A stretch of DNA of 58,895 nt, from contig CACNSS010000006.1 of NCBI GenBank assembly GCA_902623215.1, forward strand, positions 1 through 58,895. Direction: 5' to 3'. This stretch comes from an uncultured Pelagibacteraceae bacterium (GTDB lineage Bacteria > Pseudomonadota > Alphaproteobacteria > Pelagibacterales > Pelagibacteraceae). How positions within the stretch are numbered: position 1 is the first letter of the stretch; each line of letters opens with the position of its first letter. A program made the position numbers and the translations under genes. Below the pieces are notes generated by a model, which saw nothing but the letters and a program-made list of their open reading frames with translations, had not been told where the DNA came from and ran no database searches. Of the stretch, positions 8,177 to 15,968 are shown in pieces.

Positions 8177-8672
8177 TTTCCTTTAACAAAATGTCTCTAG
8201 CTTCATTAACTAAAGTAGATAATCTTGCAGTTTCTGGTGAAATATCTGGATGAATTTTTTTTTGAATTTTTGTGTAAGCTTTGTTTATATCCTCTTTGGT
8301 AACCTTTTTTTTTTGGTCTAAATTCAAAATTTTAAAAGCTTCACTTACAGACATTGTAGACATATTGTTGTTTTGAGATTGATTGAATGAAAATCTACCT
8401 GATCTTCTTAATGTTTGAATCAATCTAAAAAGAGAGATTAGTTGGAAGATTGATAAACCCTTTAACTTCAATAAAGCAAGACTAGCGAGTGTGAGTGGCA
8501 AAGTTAGCAGAAATCTGCCTCCAATTGCGAACAGAATTGCTAAAAAAATTAATCCGATTATTATTAGCAGTCTTAAACCCTTTGAAAGTTTTTTTGATGA
8601 GATATTACTGATGTATCTCAAAAGAAAATAAAAAATGACTAATATTACTACTGTATAAAAAATTATATTCAT
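8169..8672 (-). CDS. Membrane-anchored J-domain protein
   Basis: J-domain proteins stimulate the ATPase of Hsp70 (DnaK). In this one the J-domain is at the C-terminus: SEAFKILNLD begins helix I, and the HPD tripeptide is in IQKKIHPDIS; it ends with TLVNEARDILL. The N-terminal 65 residues contain one helix at the extreme start and two more hydrophobic segments around ISKGLRLLII and FLLTLPLTLA. The layout resembles the TIM14/DjlA-like membrane co-chaperones of alphaproteobacteria. An upstream TTG in frame (8702) would add 10 residues and run into the divergent oligopeptidase gene, so the ATG at 8672 was chosen. Partner DnaK is not in the window. Confidence 0.82.
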   Translation of the reverse strand: MNIIFYTVVILVIFYFLLRYISNISSKKLSKGLRLLIIIGLIFLAILFAIGGRFLLTLPLTLASLALLKLKGLSIFQLISLFRLIQTLRRSGRFSFNQSQNNNMSTMSVSEAFKILNLDQKKKVTKEDINKAYTKIQKKIHPDISPETARLSTLVNEARDILLKEII

Positions 8673-8687
8673 ATAACTGTTTTCATT

Positions 8688-10763
8688 ATGAAAATACCAC
8701 AACTAAAAAAAAAACCAGAAAGAAAATCTTGTCACAATGTTGCATGGGAAGATAATTATAGTTGGATTCATCAAGAAAATATCCTCGAAGTTTTAAAAGA
8801 CGGATCAAAATTACTTCCTGAAGTTCGAAAATATCTAGAGGAAGAAAATAATTATACAGATCATATTTTGAAGGATAATAAAGAAATTGAAAAAAAATTA
8901 TTTCATGAAATTAAAGGTCGAATAAAATTAGATGACGTTTCACTTCCATTCAAAGACATTAGATATGAGTATTGGACCAAAACCACAACCAAGGGAAATT
9001 ATTCTATAAAACTTAGAAAAAAGATTGGCTCTAATGAGATAGAAGAAATTTGGAATGGAGACAAAGAAAAAGAAAAGTTAAAAACAGAGTATTTCGGCAT
9101 TGGAGATTTAGAGGTAAGTTATAACGATAAATATTTAGGATACTCATTAGATTTAAAAGGATCAGAATATTATACAATTTATATAAGAGATATTTCGACT
9201 GGAAAAGAAATAATAGAAAGAATAGAGGAAACTAGTGGCAGTATAACATTTAGTTTGGATGACAAATATATATTTTATTCAAAACTTGATGAATTTCACA
9301 GACCTAGAAAAATTTATAGGCATAAAATTGGAACATCTATAAAAAATGATGAATTAATTTTTGAGGAAAAAAGTGAAGCATTTACAGTTGGAATAAGTTT
9401 AAGTTCAGACGAAAAATATTTCTTTATTACAACCTCAGATCACAATACTTCAGAACAATATTACTTTGAAGTTAATGAACATAAACCTGAGCCAAAATTA
9501 ATAAAAAAAAGAAAAAGAGGTATAATCTACTCAATTTCATCTTGGAATAATTATTTTTATTGTCATACAAACGAAGATGCTGAAGATTTCAAAATAGAGA
9601 GATGTAGTGATTTATCTAAACAAAATTGGGAAGTTTATATAAATGCTAAAGATGAAGTTCTTATAGGCGGCTTAATATTTTTAAATGATTGGATTATAAG
9701 AAGTGAAAAGTCAAATGCTCTTGGGAAATTATACTTAAGAGATATAAAAACAAATTTAGAGGAGGAGTTAATATTTTCAGATGAAGAAGTAATTGTCCCT
9801 GGTATCTCATTGACACAAAGAGATAAAAATACTGATCTAGTTTATTTGTCATATTCATCTCCAAAGACGCCCGGAAAAACTTATCTTTATAATTTAAAGA
9901 CGAAAGAAAAAAAATTAGTAAAGGAACAGGAAATTCCATCAGGTCACAACGCTGATGATTATATTGTTGAAAGATTAGAATGCTCTTCTCACGATGGTAG
10001 ATTGATACCTATTACAATAACTAGACACAAAAAAACTAAAATTGATGGGTCGGCAAATTTACTACTATATGGTTATGGATCCTATGGTAATTCAATGTCT
10101 CCTGATTTTTCATCAACTAGACTCTGTTTAATTAACAGAGATATCATTTGGGTTACTGCTCATATAAGGGGCGGAATGGAAAGAGGAATGAAATGGTGGA
10201 AAGAAGGTAAACTCCTTAATAAAAAAAATACTTTTAAAGATTTCATTTCTGTAGCGAAAAACTTAATTGAAAGAAATTATACATCAAAAGGTAAAATAAT
10301 AGGCATGGGTGGTTCGGCTGGAGGCTTATTGATGGGCGCAGTTGTAAATGAAGCACCTGAATTATTTCTTGGCATAGTGATGGCAGTACCTTTTGTAGAT
10401 TCATTAACTACAAACTTAGACCACTCACTTCCATTAACAGTTGGAGAATTTGATGAGTTTGGAAATGCTAAAGATAACAAAGATCATTTCGAATATATTT
10501 ATTCTTATGCTCCATACAATAATATTAAAAAAATGGATTATCCTCATATTTTAATCACAACAAGCCTTAGCGATAATAGAGTTTTGTTTGACGAACCTGC
10601 AAAATTTACAGCAAAACTTAGAGATTATAAAACCGATAACAATTTTCTTTTACTTAAGACAGAAATGAATGCGGGTCATGGTGGAAAATCTGGTCGAGAT
10701 GGTGCTATAGAAGAAATTGCTTTTGATTATGGATTTATTTTAAAAATTTCAAATAAAATTTAA
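8688..10763 (+). CDS. ptrB: Oligopeptidase B / prolyl oligopeptidase family (S9A) serine peptidase
   Basis: The 691-residue product has the two-part structure of S9A peptidases: an N-terminal seven-bladed propeller (to about residue 410) that limits access to small peptides, and a C-terminal alpha/beta hydrolase domain. The nucleophile is in MGGSAGGLLMGA (about residue 541), the aspartate in TTSLSDNRVLFDEP (about 627) and the histidine in NAGHGGKSGRDG (about 664). Length and motifs match oligopeptidase B, which cuts after basic residues in short peptides, usually in the cytosol. No signal peptide is visible. It reads divergently from the J-protein gene with only 15 bp between starts. The hsp20 promoter begins 7 bp after its stop. 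Confidence 0.88.
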   Translation: MKIPQLKKKPERKSCHNVAWEDNYSWIHQENILEVLKDGSKLLPEVRKYLEEENNYTDHILKDNKEIEKKLFHEIKGRIKLDDVSLPFKDIRYEYWTKTTTKGNYSIKLRKKIGSNEIEEIWNGDKEKEKLKTEYFGIGDLEVSYNDKYLGYSLDLKGSEYYTIYIRDISTGKEIIERIEETSGSITFSLDDKYIFYSKLDEFHRPRKIYRHKIGTSIKNDELIFEEKSEAFTVGISLSSDEKYFFITTSDHNTSEQYYFEVNEHKPEPKLIKKRKRGIIYSISSWNNYFYCHTNEDAEDFKIERCSDLSKQNWEVYINAKDEVLIGGLIFLNDWIIRSEKSNALGKLYLRDIKTNLEEELIFSDEEVIVPGISLTQRDKNTDLVYLSYSSPKTPGKTYLYNLKTKEKKLVKEQEIPSGHNADDYIVERLECSSHDGRLIPITITRHKKTKIDGSANLLLYGYGSYGNSMSPDFSSTRLCLINRDIIWVTAHIRGGMERGMKWWKEGKLLNKKNTFKDFISVAKNLIERNYTSKGKIIGMGGSAGGLLMGAVVNEAPELFLGIVMAVPFVDSLTTNLDHSLPLTVGEFDEFGNAKDNKDHFEYIYSYAPYNNIKKMDYPHILITTSLSDNRVLFDEPAKFTAKLRDYKTDNNFLLLKTEMNAGHGGKSGRDGAIEEIAFDYGFILKISNKI

Positions 10764-10770
10764 AAAAATA

Positions 10771-10798
10771 CTTGAAAAAAAAAATATAATTCCCATAT
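10771..10798 (+). promoter_or_regulatory. RpoH (sigma-32) heat-shock promoter for hsp20
   Basis: CTTGAAA at 10771-10777 and CCCATAT at 10792-10798 match the sigma-32 consensus (CTTGAAA ... CCCCATnT), with a 14 nt spacer within the usual 13-15. It starts just behind the ptrB stop and points at hsp20. Transcription would begin near 10804-10806, giving a leader of roughly 60 nt. This separates hsp20 from ptrB as its own heat-inducible unit. Confidence 0.85.
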
Positions 10799-10803
10799 GA
10801 ACT

Positions 10804-10863
10804 TTGTAAGTCGCCTTATGGGGCTTGCATAAATAAACTTGCTTAAAAAAAAAAGGAGGATAT
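10804..10863 (+). promoter_or_regulatory. Possible RNA thermometer (ROSE-like) in the hsp20 leader
   Basis: The predicted 60 nt leader contains a hairpin AAGTCGCC-TTAT-GGGGCTT (10808-10826, one bulged G). It is followed by TTGCTT (10839-10844), ten A residues and the strong AGGAGG ribosome-binding site (10855-10860). TTGCTT can pair with AGGAG leaving a bulged G, the arrangement seen in ROSE thermometers where a UUGCU-type strand masks the Shine-Dalgarno sequence. Many alphaproteobacterial small heat-shock genes have ROSE leaders. This one is shorter and the stem is weak, so the assignment is tentative. Confidence 0.4.
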
Positions 10864-11310
10864 ATGACAAGTAAGGATCTATCTATATTCAACTCACTAA
10901 GACCTTTCTCAATTGGTTTTGACGATATGTTTGACCAATTCGAAAACATGTTGGGTAATGGAAATTTGACTATGCAGTCGAATTATCCACCATACAACAT
11001 TAGAAAAACTGGGAAAGACAACTATTCAATAGAAGTTGCTCTCGCTGGTTTTAGTAAGAAAGATGTTGAGGTTGAGTTCGAAGATAATTTGTTAACAGTC
11101 AGGACAAAACAAGTTAACAAATCTGATGAAAAAAATGAAGATGGTGAAATAATTCACAAAGGTATTTCGCAAAGACAATTTGCAAGATCATTCACTATTG
11201 CAGACGATGTAAAAGTGAATAGCGCCGAGTTAAAAGATGGTCTTTTAACAGTAGCTTGTGAGAGAATTTTACCAGATCATAAGAAAAAAAGACTTATCGA
11301 AATTAGATAA
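10864..11310 (+). CDS. hsp20: Small heat-shock protein, Hsp20/IbpA family
   Basis: Hsp20 proteins are ATP-independent holdases that bind unfolding proteins in the cytosol. The 148-residue product opens like IbpA (SIFNSLRPFSIGFDDMFDQFE) after a short lead. It then has a central alpha-crystallin domain from about residue 38 (YPPYNIRKTGKDNYSIEVAL) to 135, including DGLLTVACERILP, and the C-terminal KKKRLIEIR with the I-x-I-like anchor. A strong AGGAGG sits 8 nt before the ATG. Expression should be heat-inducible through the RpoH promoter at 10771 and possibly a leader thermometer. A long perfect hairpin follows the gene. Only one small heat-shock gene is seen in the window. Confidence 0.95.
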   Translation: MTSKDLSIFNSLRPFSIGFDDMFDQFENMLGNGNLTMQSNYPPYNIRKTGKDNYSIEVALAGFSKKDVEVEFEDNLLTVRTKQVNKSDEKNEDGEIIHKGISQRQFARSFTIADDVKVNSAELKDGLLTVACERILPDHKKKRLIEIR

Positions 11311-11318
11311 GCTTGCCC

Positions 11319-11348
11319 TTACTTGCGAGGATTATTCCTCGCAAGTAA
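11319..11348. terminator. Perfect 13-bp hairpin between hsp20 and the convergent lipoprotein gene
   Basis: TTACTTGCGAGGA (11319-11331) and its exact reverse complement (11336-11348) enclose a TTAT loop. It lies 8 bp after the hsp20 stop and 3 bp before the stop of the convergent lipoprotein gene. Neither side has a T-run, so it is not a classical intrinsic terminator. It may stop transcription imperfectly in both directions or protect mRNA 3' ends. Confidence 0.55.
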
Positions 11349-11351
11349 ACC

Positions 11352-11660
11352 TTAAAAACATCCATTAGATACAAAGCCTATTACAATATTGTCTGAATTT
11401 ATTTCAAATCTTCTTTCGCAAGGGATTAAGTATTTTTTTGTATTGTAAATTACCTCTAAATTACCTTTTGCATTTTTGAAATCTTCATCAGGTTTACCTA
11501 ATTCCATCTTAAGCTCGCTTAGAGATTTTCCTATAAATTCACTTAATTTTTCGTTTTCTTTTTGAACTATGTTGTCTGTTTTTTCTTTAACAGTTTGACA
11601 CCCTGTCAGTAAATTAACAAATATAATTGTTATTAAAAAAAATCTTAGTTTATTCATCAT
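11352..11660 (-). CDS. Small lipoprotein, SmpA/OmlA-like fold possible
   Basis: The 102-residue protein begins with a type II signal peptide and the lipobox LLTGC (cysteine near residue 21), so it should be a lipid-anchored periplasmic protein. After a charged linker it has SEFIGKSLSELKMELGKPDED (about residues 40-60), which resembles the helix-turn of SmpA/OmlA-type domains (xGxxxxxVxxxLGxPxx). A pair of cysteines (CERRF and NGCF, near the end) could form a disulfide. Two adjacent ATG codons (11660 and 11657) are possible starts. It stands alone, convergent with hsp20 and divergent from the purine permease. The function is unknown. Confidence 0.7.
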   Translation of the reverse strand: MMNKLRFFLITIIFVNLLTGCQTVKEKTDNIVQKENEKLSEFIGKSLSELKMELGKPDEDFKNAKGNLEVIYNTKKYLIPCERRFEINSDNIVIGFVSNGCF

Positions 11661-11783
11661 TATAAGTTAACAACATAATTATGGCATAAATATAAACTTC
11701 TTAGTTGAATTTTGTGAATAAAGCGTATTTATAAAGAGTATTTTTAATCAGAATCAAATAATTATCATTCATGAGGAGGATTT

Positions 11784-13094
11784 ATGCTTGATAAATATTT
11801 CAATTATAAAAAACACAAAACTAGTTTTAAAACAGAGGTGATCGCTGGTACTACAACGTTTTTAACCATGGCTTACATAATGTTTTTAAATCCATTTATT
11901 TTGTCGGGAGAGTTTGCCGGACCCGAAAAAGGTTTCTTTGATTTCGGCGCAGTTTATACAGCAACTATTTTAGCGACTGCATTAGCATGCTTTATTATGG
12001 CATTCTATGGAAAAACATGGCCAATAGGATTAGCGCCAGGAATGGGAATCAATGCTTTCGTTGCATTTGGAGTTTGTGCTGGAATGGGTTATACGCCGCA
12101 GCAAGCTCTAGGTGCTGTATTAGTAGCAGGTGTATTGTTTTTAGTAATATCATTAACCCCTTTAAGAGCTTGGTTAATAAATTCAATTCCTAGAAGTTTA
12201 AAGTTAGGTATAGGTGCTGGAATAGGTTTATTCCTAGCAATCATCGGCCTTCAAATAATGGAAGTGGTTGTCGACAATCCAGTAACCTTGGTGCAACTAG
12301 GTAACTTAGGTGATCCTCTTGTATTATTAGGATGTGCAACTTTTATTGCAATCATAGTTTTAGATAAGATGAAAATTAAAGGTAATATTATTATTGGGAT
12401 CTTAGTTTTTAGTATTATTGCTTGGGTGACAGGCCTCGCAAAATTTAACGGTATTGCAAGTTCTCCACCGCCGATGACTTATCTTTTTGAATTTGATCTA
12501 TCTGCCGCTATGACTGCAGGAATGTCTACGGTAATATTTACATTATTATTTATAGACTTCTTTGACACTGCAGGAACATTAACTTCAGTGGCAAATGTTG
12601 CTGGAAAGGTTAGCAAAGATGGAAAAGTTCAAGACATAAATAAAGCAATGTTATCTGACAGTGTAGGTACTGTTGCAGGAGCTATGATGGGAACTACTAC
12701 AGTTACTAGTTACGTAGAGTCTGGTGCAGGAGTTAAAGCTGGTGGAAAAACTGGAATGACATCACTAGTAATTGGTATACTTTTTTTAGCATGTATATTT
12801 TTCGCTCCATTAGCAACTAGTTTACCTAAACAAATAGATGGTGCTGCTTTACTTTTTGTTTCAGTTTTATTTATTAGAAATATAACTGATATTGAATGGA
12901 ACGATGTTTCAGAGTCTGCCCCGGCTATTCTTGCTATGATAACTATGCCTTTAACTTATAGTATAAGCAATGGTATTGCCTTAGCATTTGTGTCGTACGC
13001 TTTAATCAAAATATTCACTGGTAAGTTTTCAACTACTTCACCAGCTATATGGTTAATAGCAGTTTTAAGTGTTATAAGTTTTGTAGTTGCCTAA
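11784..13094 (+). CDS. AzgA/PbuG-type purine (adenine/guanine/hypoxanthine) permease
   Basis: This is a multi-span inner-membrane transporter of the NCS2/AzgA family, 436 residues, with about 12 hydrophobic segments. Family motifs are TFLTMAYIMFLNPFILS near the N-terminus, IGLAPGMGINAFVAFGVC (about residues 80-97) and the substrate-binding region FIDFFDTAGTLTSVANVAG (about 257-275), followed by TTTVTSYVESGAGV. A GAGGAGG ribosome-binding site precedes the ATG. No purine riboswitch was seen in the 123 bp upstream. The gene converges on a purine phosphoribosyltransferase and shares a terminator with it, which fits uptake and salvage of hypoxanthine or guanine as proton symport. The exact base is not resolved. 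Confidence 0.9.
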   Translation: MLDKYFNYKKHKTSFKTEVIAGTTTFLTMAYIMFLNPFILSGEFAGPEKGFFDFGAVYTATILATALACFIMAFYGKTWPIGLAPGMGINAFVAFGVCAGMGYTPQQALGAVLVAGVLFLVISLTPLRAWLINSIPRSLKLGIGAGIGLFLAIIGLQIMEVVVDNPVTLVQLGNLGDPLVLLGCATFIAIIVLDKMKIKGNIIIGILVFSIIAWVTGLAKFNGIASSPPPMTYLFEFDLSAAMTAGMSTVIFTLLFIDFFDTAGTLTSVANVAGKVSKDGKVQDINKAMLSDSVGTVAGAMMGTTTVTSYVESGAGVKAGGKTGMTSLVIGILFLACIFFAPLATSLPKQIDGAALLFVSVLFIRNITDIEWNDVSESAPAILAMITMPLTYSISNGIALAFVSYALIKIFTGKFSTTSPAIWLIAVLSVISFVVA

Positions 13095-13103
13095 ACATTA
13101 ATA

Positions 13104-13134
13104 AAATAGGGCTAGTTTTTTACTAGCCCTATTT
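13104..13134. terminator. Bidirectional intrinsic terminator
   Basis: AAATAGGGCTAGT (13104-13116) pairs perfectly with ACTAGCCCTATTT (13122-13134) around a T5 loop: a 13-bp stem with six G/C pairs. The A and T flanks give U-rich tails on both strands. It lies 9 bp after the permease stop and includes the last codons of the convergent phosphoribosyltransferase (stop at 13129-13131), so one element can terminate both transcripts. Confidence 0.85.
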
Positions 13135-13650
13135 ATTTTGTTTTAATATTTCCTCAATTGATAATTCTTCGTAATGTTCGGTAGGTTGGACAATCCATGG
13201 ATCTGAATTTAGTCTTATAGGACAAAAATCGGGTTCAAAAGTTGAAGATTTTTTTTTCCATAAACAAGCAGTTTTTACCTCTTTTATAAAATCTTTTGTG
13301 GGGCCGTAATTTTTTAGCCATTCTATGCTTTTGTTTAATGTCAATCCAGTGTCAGAGAGATCATCTATTAAAAGCACTTTGTTAAAATCTTCATTACTTG
13401 CTAAAGAGCTTATTTCTCTTGCAAACATCAATTGGCCTTGTTGATCCTCCATGCCTTCACCTGAATAACTTTGAATGACAATGTATGCGATAGGTAGTTT
13501 CAAAATTCTAGACAAAATATCAATGATTGGAGCTGCTCCTCTCATAATGCCAACTAATACTGTAGGTTTATATTTTTGATGAATTTGTATTGCTAGTTTT
13601 TCAACTATTTTAGTATACTCACTAAAGCTGATAATTAATTTCTCTGCCAT
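13129..13650 (-). CDS. Purine phosphoribosyltransferase (xanthine/hypoxanthine type)
   Basis: A type I phosphoribosyltransferase of about 173 residues that would make a purine nucleotide from a free base and PRPP in the cytosol. The PRPP loop is KVLLIDDLSDTGLTLNKS (about residues 85-102), with the two acidic residues of the family, and VGIMRGAAPIIDIL (about 36-49) is the phosphate-binding segment. The end WIVQPTEHYEE is seen in COG2236-type enzymes. An upstream ATG at 13665 would add MIINF; the MAEKL start at 13650 is more like the family. It faces the purine permease and shares its terminator, which supports a purine salvage pair. The base preferred is not resolved. Confidence 0.85.
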   Translation of the reverse strand: MAEKLIISFSEYTKIVEKLAIQIHQKYKPTVLVGIMRGAAPIIDILSRILKLPIAYIVIQSYSGEGMEDQQGQLMFAREISSLASNEDFNKVLLIDDLSDTGLTLNKSIEWLKNYGPTKDFIKEVKTACLWKKKSSTFEPDFCPIRLNSDPWIVQPTEHYEELSIEEILKQNK

Positions 13651-13693
13651 GAAATTTATTATCATAATTGAAATTATTTAAAAAGGAGAAATC

Positions 13694-13990
13694 ATGAAAG
13701 CATATTGGATAAGTTTATACTTAAAAGTAGATAATCAAGAAAATTTAAAAAAATATGCAGAGACTGTTACACCAATAATAAAAAGTTATGGTGGTTTGCC
13801 TCTTGTTAGAGGAGGAAAACATACAACTTTTGATGGTGATGATTTTTTAAGAACAGTGGTTTGGGAATTTCCTAGTTTCGAACAAGCATTAAAATGTCAT
13901 GAATCAAAGGAATATAAAGCTGGTTGGGAATTAGCAAGAAAAACAACTATTAGACATATGCAAATAGTAGAGGGTTTTAATACTGAATAG
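13694..13990 (+). CDS. DUF1330 domain protein
   Basis: A 98-residue protein matching the DUF1330 family over its whole length, a ferredoxin-like (dimeric alpha/beta barrel) fold. It starts AYWISLYLKVDNQENLKKY, has the VRGGKHTTFDGDDF loop (about residues 37-50), and the typical VVWEFPSFEQALKCHESKEY block (about 54-73). The biochemical role of the family is not known. An AAAGGAGAAA ribosome-binding site precedes the ATG. It is divergent from the phosphoribosyltransferase, and the last 14 bp overlap the convergent alkA gene. Confidence 0.85.
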   Translation: MKAYWISLYLKVDNQENLKKYAETVTPIIKSYGGLPLVRGGKHTTFDGDDFLRTVVWEFPSFEQALKCHESKEYKAGWELARKTTIRHMQIVEGFNTE

Positions 13991-14612
13991 GTTCTGGATC
14001 AATACTTCTCCACAAATACCATGTTGCTACAGAACAATAAGGTGAAAATTTTTTTTTTAAAAGCATCACAAATTTTTCTGGAGGTAAATACTTTTTTTTA
14101 TAGTTTTTAGAAATTGCTCTCAAAAGGCCAATATCCTGGACAGGCCAAATATTAGATCTATTATAAGTAAAAAGTAAAATCATTTCTGCCGACCATCTTC
14201 CAATTTGTTTTAATTGAGAAAGATAAATTATTGCCTCTTCGTCACTCATATTCTTTATTAATTTTGGATTAAAAGATTTATTTAAAGTCTTTTTTGCTAA
14301 ATTCTTGATACCAGAGACCTTTTGGCGGCTCAGTCCACAACTTTTTAACTGAGATGTAGTTAATTTAGATACTATATTTGGATTTATTTTATTATTACAC
14401 TTCTTTTTAAATTTTGAAAAAACAGCGTTTGCAGCAGCAACACTAATTTGTTGACCAATAATACTTTTACATAAAGAAAAAAATATATTTCTTCTAGAAG
14501 TAAGAATTATTTCTGATGGACTTTGATAGCTTTTAATTAACTTTGCTAATACTTTATCTTTTTTTGATAGGTAATTTTTTGCTTTTTTCCAATATTTTGG
14601 AACTTTAGTCAT
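13977..14612 (-). CDS. alkA: DNA-3-methyladenine glycosylase II family (HhH-GPD)
   Basis: This 211-residue protein is an HhH-GPD DNA glycosylase that removes alkylated bases to start base excision repair. It shows SLCKSIIGQQISVAAANAVF (about residues 46-65), the helix-hairpin-helix LKQIGRWSAEMILLF (about 132-146) and the catalytic aspartate in WPVQDIGLLRAI (about 156). It lacks the N-terminal domain of E. coli AlkA (282 residues), so it resembles the compact AlkA-like/MagIII-type enzymes of alphaproteobacteria. It overlaps the upstream EamA gene by 8 bp, so the two are probably co-transcribed, and overlaps DUF1330 tail to tail. Confidence 0.87.
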   Translation of the reverse strand: MTKVPKYWKKAKNYLSKKDKVLAKLIKSYQSPSEIILTSRRNIFFSLCKSIIGQQISVAAANAVFSKFKKKCNNKINPNIVSKLTTSQLKSCGLSRQKVSGIKNLAKKTLNKSFNPKLIKNMSDEEAIIYLSQLKQIGRWSAEMILLFTYNRSNIWPVQDIGLLRAISKNYKKKYLPPEKFVMLLKKKFSPYCSVATWYLWRSIDPEPIQY

Positions 14613-15489
14613 TTATTGTTTTAGAAGTGATTATTTTTTTATTATAAATTTCTCTTCTAAAGATAATCAATGTAGATACAATTACTAGTGTTGCTCCAAA
14701 AAGCGTTTTATATGTGGGCACCTCTCCCCATATGAAGTAACCAAAGACTATGGCAAATAATAAAGCTAAATATTTTAACGGGGTAACAAGAGAAACTTCA
14801 GAATATTTATATGACTGACCCAGCCATAGATTAGCTACTCCGCCAAAAATACCAACCAAAGATAAAAATATAAAATCTTTCAAACTTGGCATAACCCATC
14901 CTTGTGGAATACTTAAAAAACTTAATAAAGTAATTGATAAAGAAAAATAAAAAGAAATTAACCATACAGGTTCTGTTGTTGATAATTGTCTTAAAGTAAT
15001 GGCCACATAAGATAAACCAAGACAAAATATTACTGGGAAAACATAATAAATGTTTAATTGGCTTATACCTGGCTCAGTAATAATTAATATCCCTATAAAA
15101 CCAATTGTTACTGCGAGCCATCTGTAAATACCAACTTTTTCACTTAATAAAAATATTGATAAAATTGTTGTAAATATTGGTGCAGCAAATGAAATGCTAA
15201 CAACGGTTGCTAAAGGTAATTTTCTTAAAGCTATAAAAATTGCAACTAAAGCAACAAGGCCCGACATACAACGTAAAAAATGCAAACCAGCCCTTTTTGT
15301 ATAATAAAAATTATGAAGTCTCTCTTTAGGTATTATGAAGAAATAAAATAGGATACCAAAAAATCCTCTAAAAAATAAAACTTGTCCTATTGGATAATCA
15401 ACCGACCACTTAACAATTATGTCCATTAATGAAAATGCACAAACTGACATAAACATGTACAAAAAACCCAATTGATTTTTACTTAGCAT
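14605..15489 (-). CDS. EamA/DMT-family transporter
   Basis: A 294-residue inner-membrane protein with ten predicted helices arranged as two EamA repeats: residues about 5-140 and 150-285. The first repeat opens with LGFLYMFMSVCAFSLMDIIV and the second ends with KTLFGATLVIVSTLIIF, typical of drug/metabolite exporters of the RhaT/YdcZ type. The transported compound cannot be told. It heads a two-gene unit with alkA (8 bp overlap) and is divergent from msrA. Confidence 0.87.
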   Translation of the reverse strand: MLSKNQLGFLYMFMSVCAFSLMDIIVKWSVDYPIGQVLFFRGFFGILFYFFIIPKERLHNFYYTKRAGLHFLRCMSGLVALVAIFIALRKLPLATVVSISFAAPIFTTILSIFLLSEKVGIYRWLAVTIGFIGILIITEPGISQLNIYYVFPVIFCLGLSYVAITLRQLSTTEPVWLISFYFSLSITLLSFLSIPQGWVMPSLKDFIFLSLVGIFGGVANLWLGQSYKYSEVSLVTPLKYLALLFAIVFGYFIWGEVPTYKTLFGATLVIVSTLIIFRREIYNKKIITSKTIND

Positions 15490-15524
15490 ACGAATAATTT
15501 GTAAATTAATTTAAATCTTTATCA

Positions 15525-15968
15525 ATGGAAATAGCAGTTTTAGCTCTTGGATGTTTTTGGGGACCTGAAATAAAATTCAGTAAAATTGATGGGATAATTA
15601 AAACAGAGGTTGGTTATTGCGGAGGCGATAGCAAACAAACTACCTATAAAGAAGTTTGCACAGGAAAAACTAATCATGCAGAGGTTGTTAGGCTCGATTT
15701 TGATGAAAAAATGATCTCGTACGAAAAAATTTTAAATATATTTTTTAATATTCATGACCCAACCACATTAAATTCTCAAGGGCCTGATTTTGGGACTCAA
15801 TATAGGAGTGAAATATTTTATTTAAATGATAGTCAAAAAGAAATAGCTGAAAAAGTTTTAAATGAAGTTAATCAAAAATTGTCAGGCAGAGTCGTAACAA
15901 AAATATCATTACTTAAAAATTATTGTGTTGCTGAGGAATATCATCAAAGATATTTGGAAAAAAATTAA
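15525..15968 (+). CDS. msrA: Peptide methionine sulfoxide reductase MsrA
   Basis: MsrA reduces the S-form of methionine sulfoxide in proteins and free methionine. The 147-residue product starts almost directly with the active-site motif ALGCFWGPE (catalytic cysteine at residue 10). It also has VGYCGGD (about 29-35), NHAEVVRLDFD (about 50-60), HDPTTLNSQGPDFGTQYRS (about 74-92) and YHQRYL at the end. It stops right after YLEKN, without the C-terminal extension that carries resolving cysteines in E. coli MsrA. One of the internal cysteines (GYCGG, VCTG or NYCVAEEYH) probably does that job. The stop overlaps the next gene's ATG by 1 bp. Confidence 0.93.
   Translation: MEIAVLALGCFWGPEIKFSKIDGIIKTEVGYCGGDSKQTTYKEVCTGKTNHAEVVRLDFDEKMISYEKILNIFFNIHDPTTLNSQGPDFGTQYRSEIFYLNDSQKEIAEKVLNEVNQKLSGRVVTKISLLKNYCVAEEYHQRYLEKN

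Noticed and set aside
8673..8702. A longer J-protein starting at TTG 8702.
   Set aside because: It would overlap the divergent oligopeptidase start and add residues before a clear membrane helix; ATG 8672 is preferred.
11661..11783. Purine riboswitch before the purine permease.
   Set aside because: No three-way-junction signature or conserved loop pair could be found. Only AT-rich promoter-like boxes with poor spacing are present.
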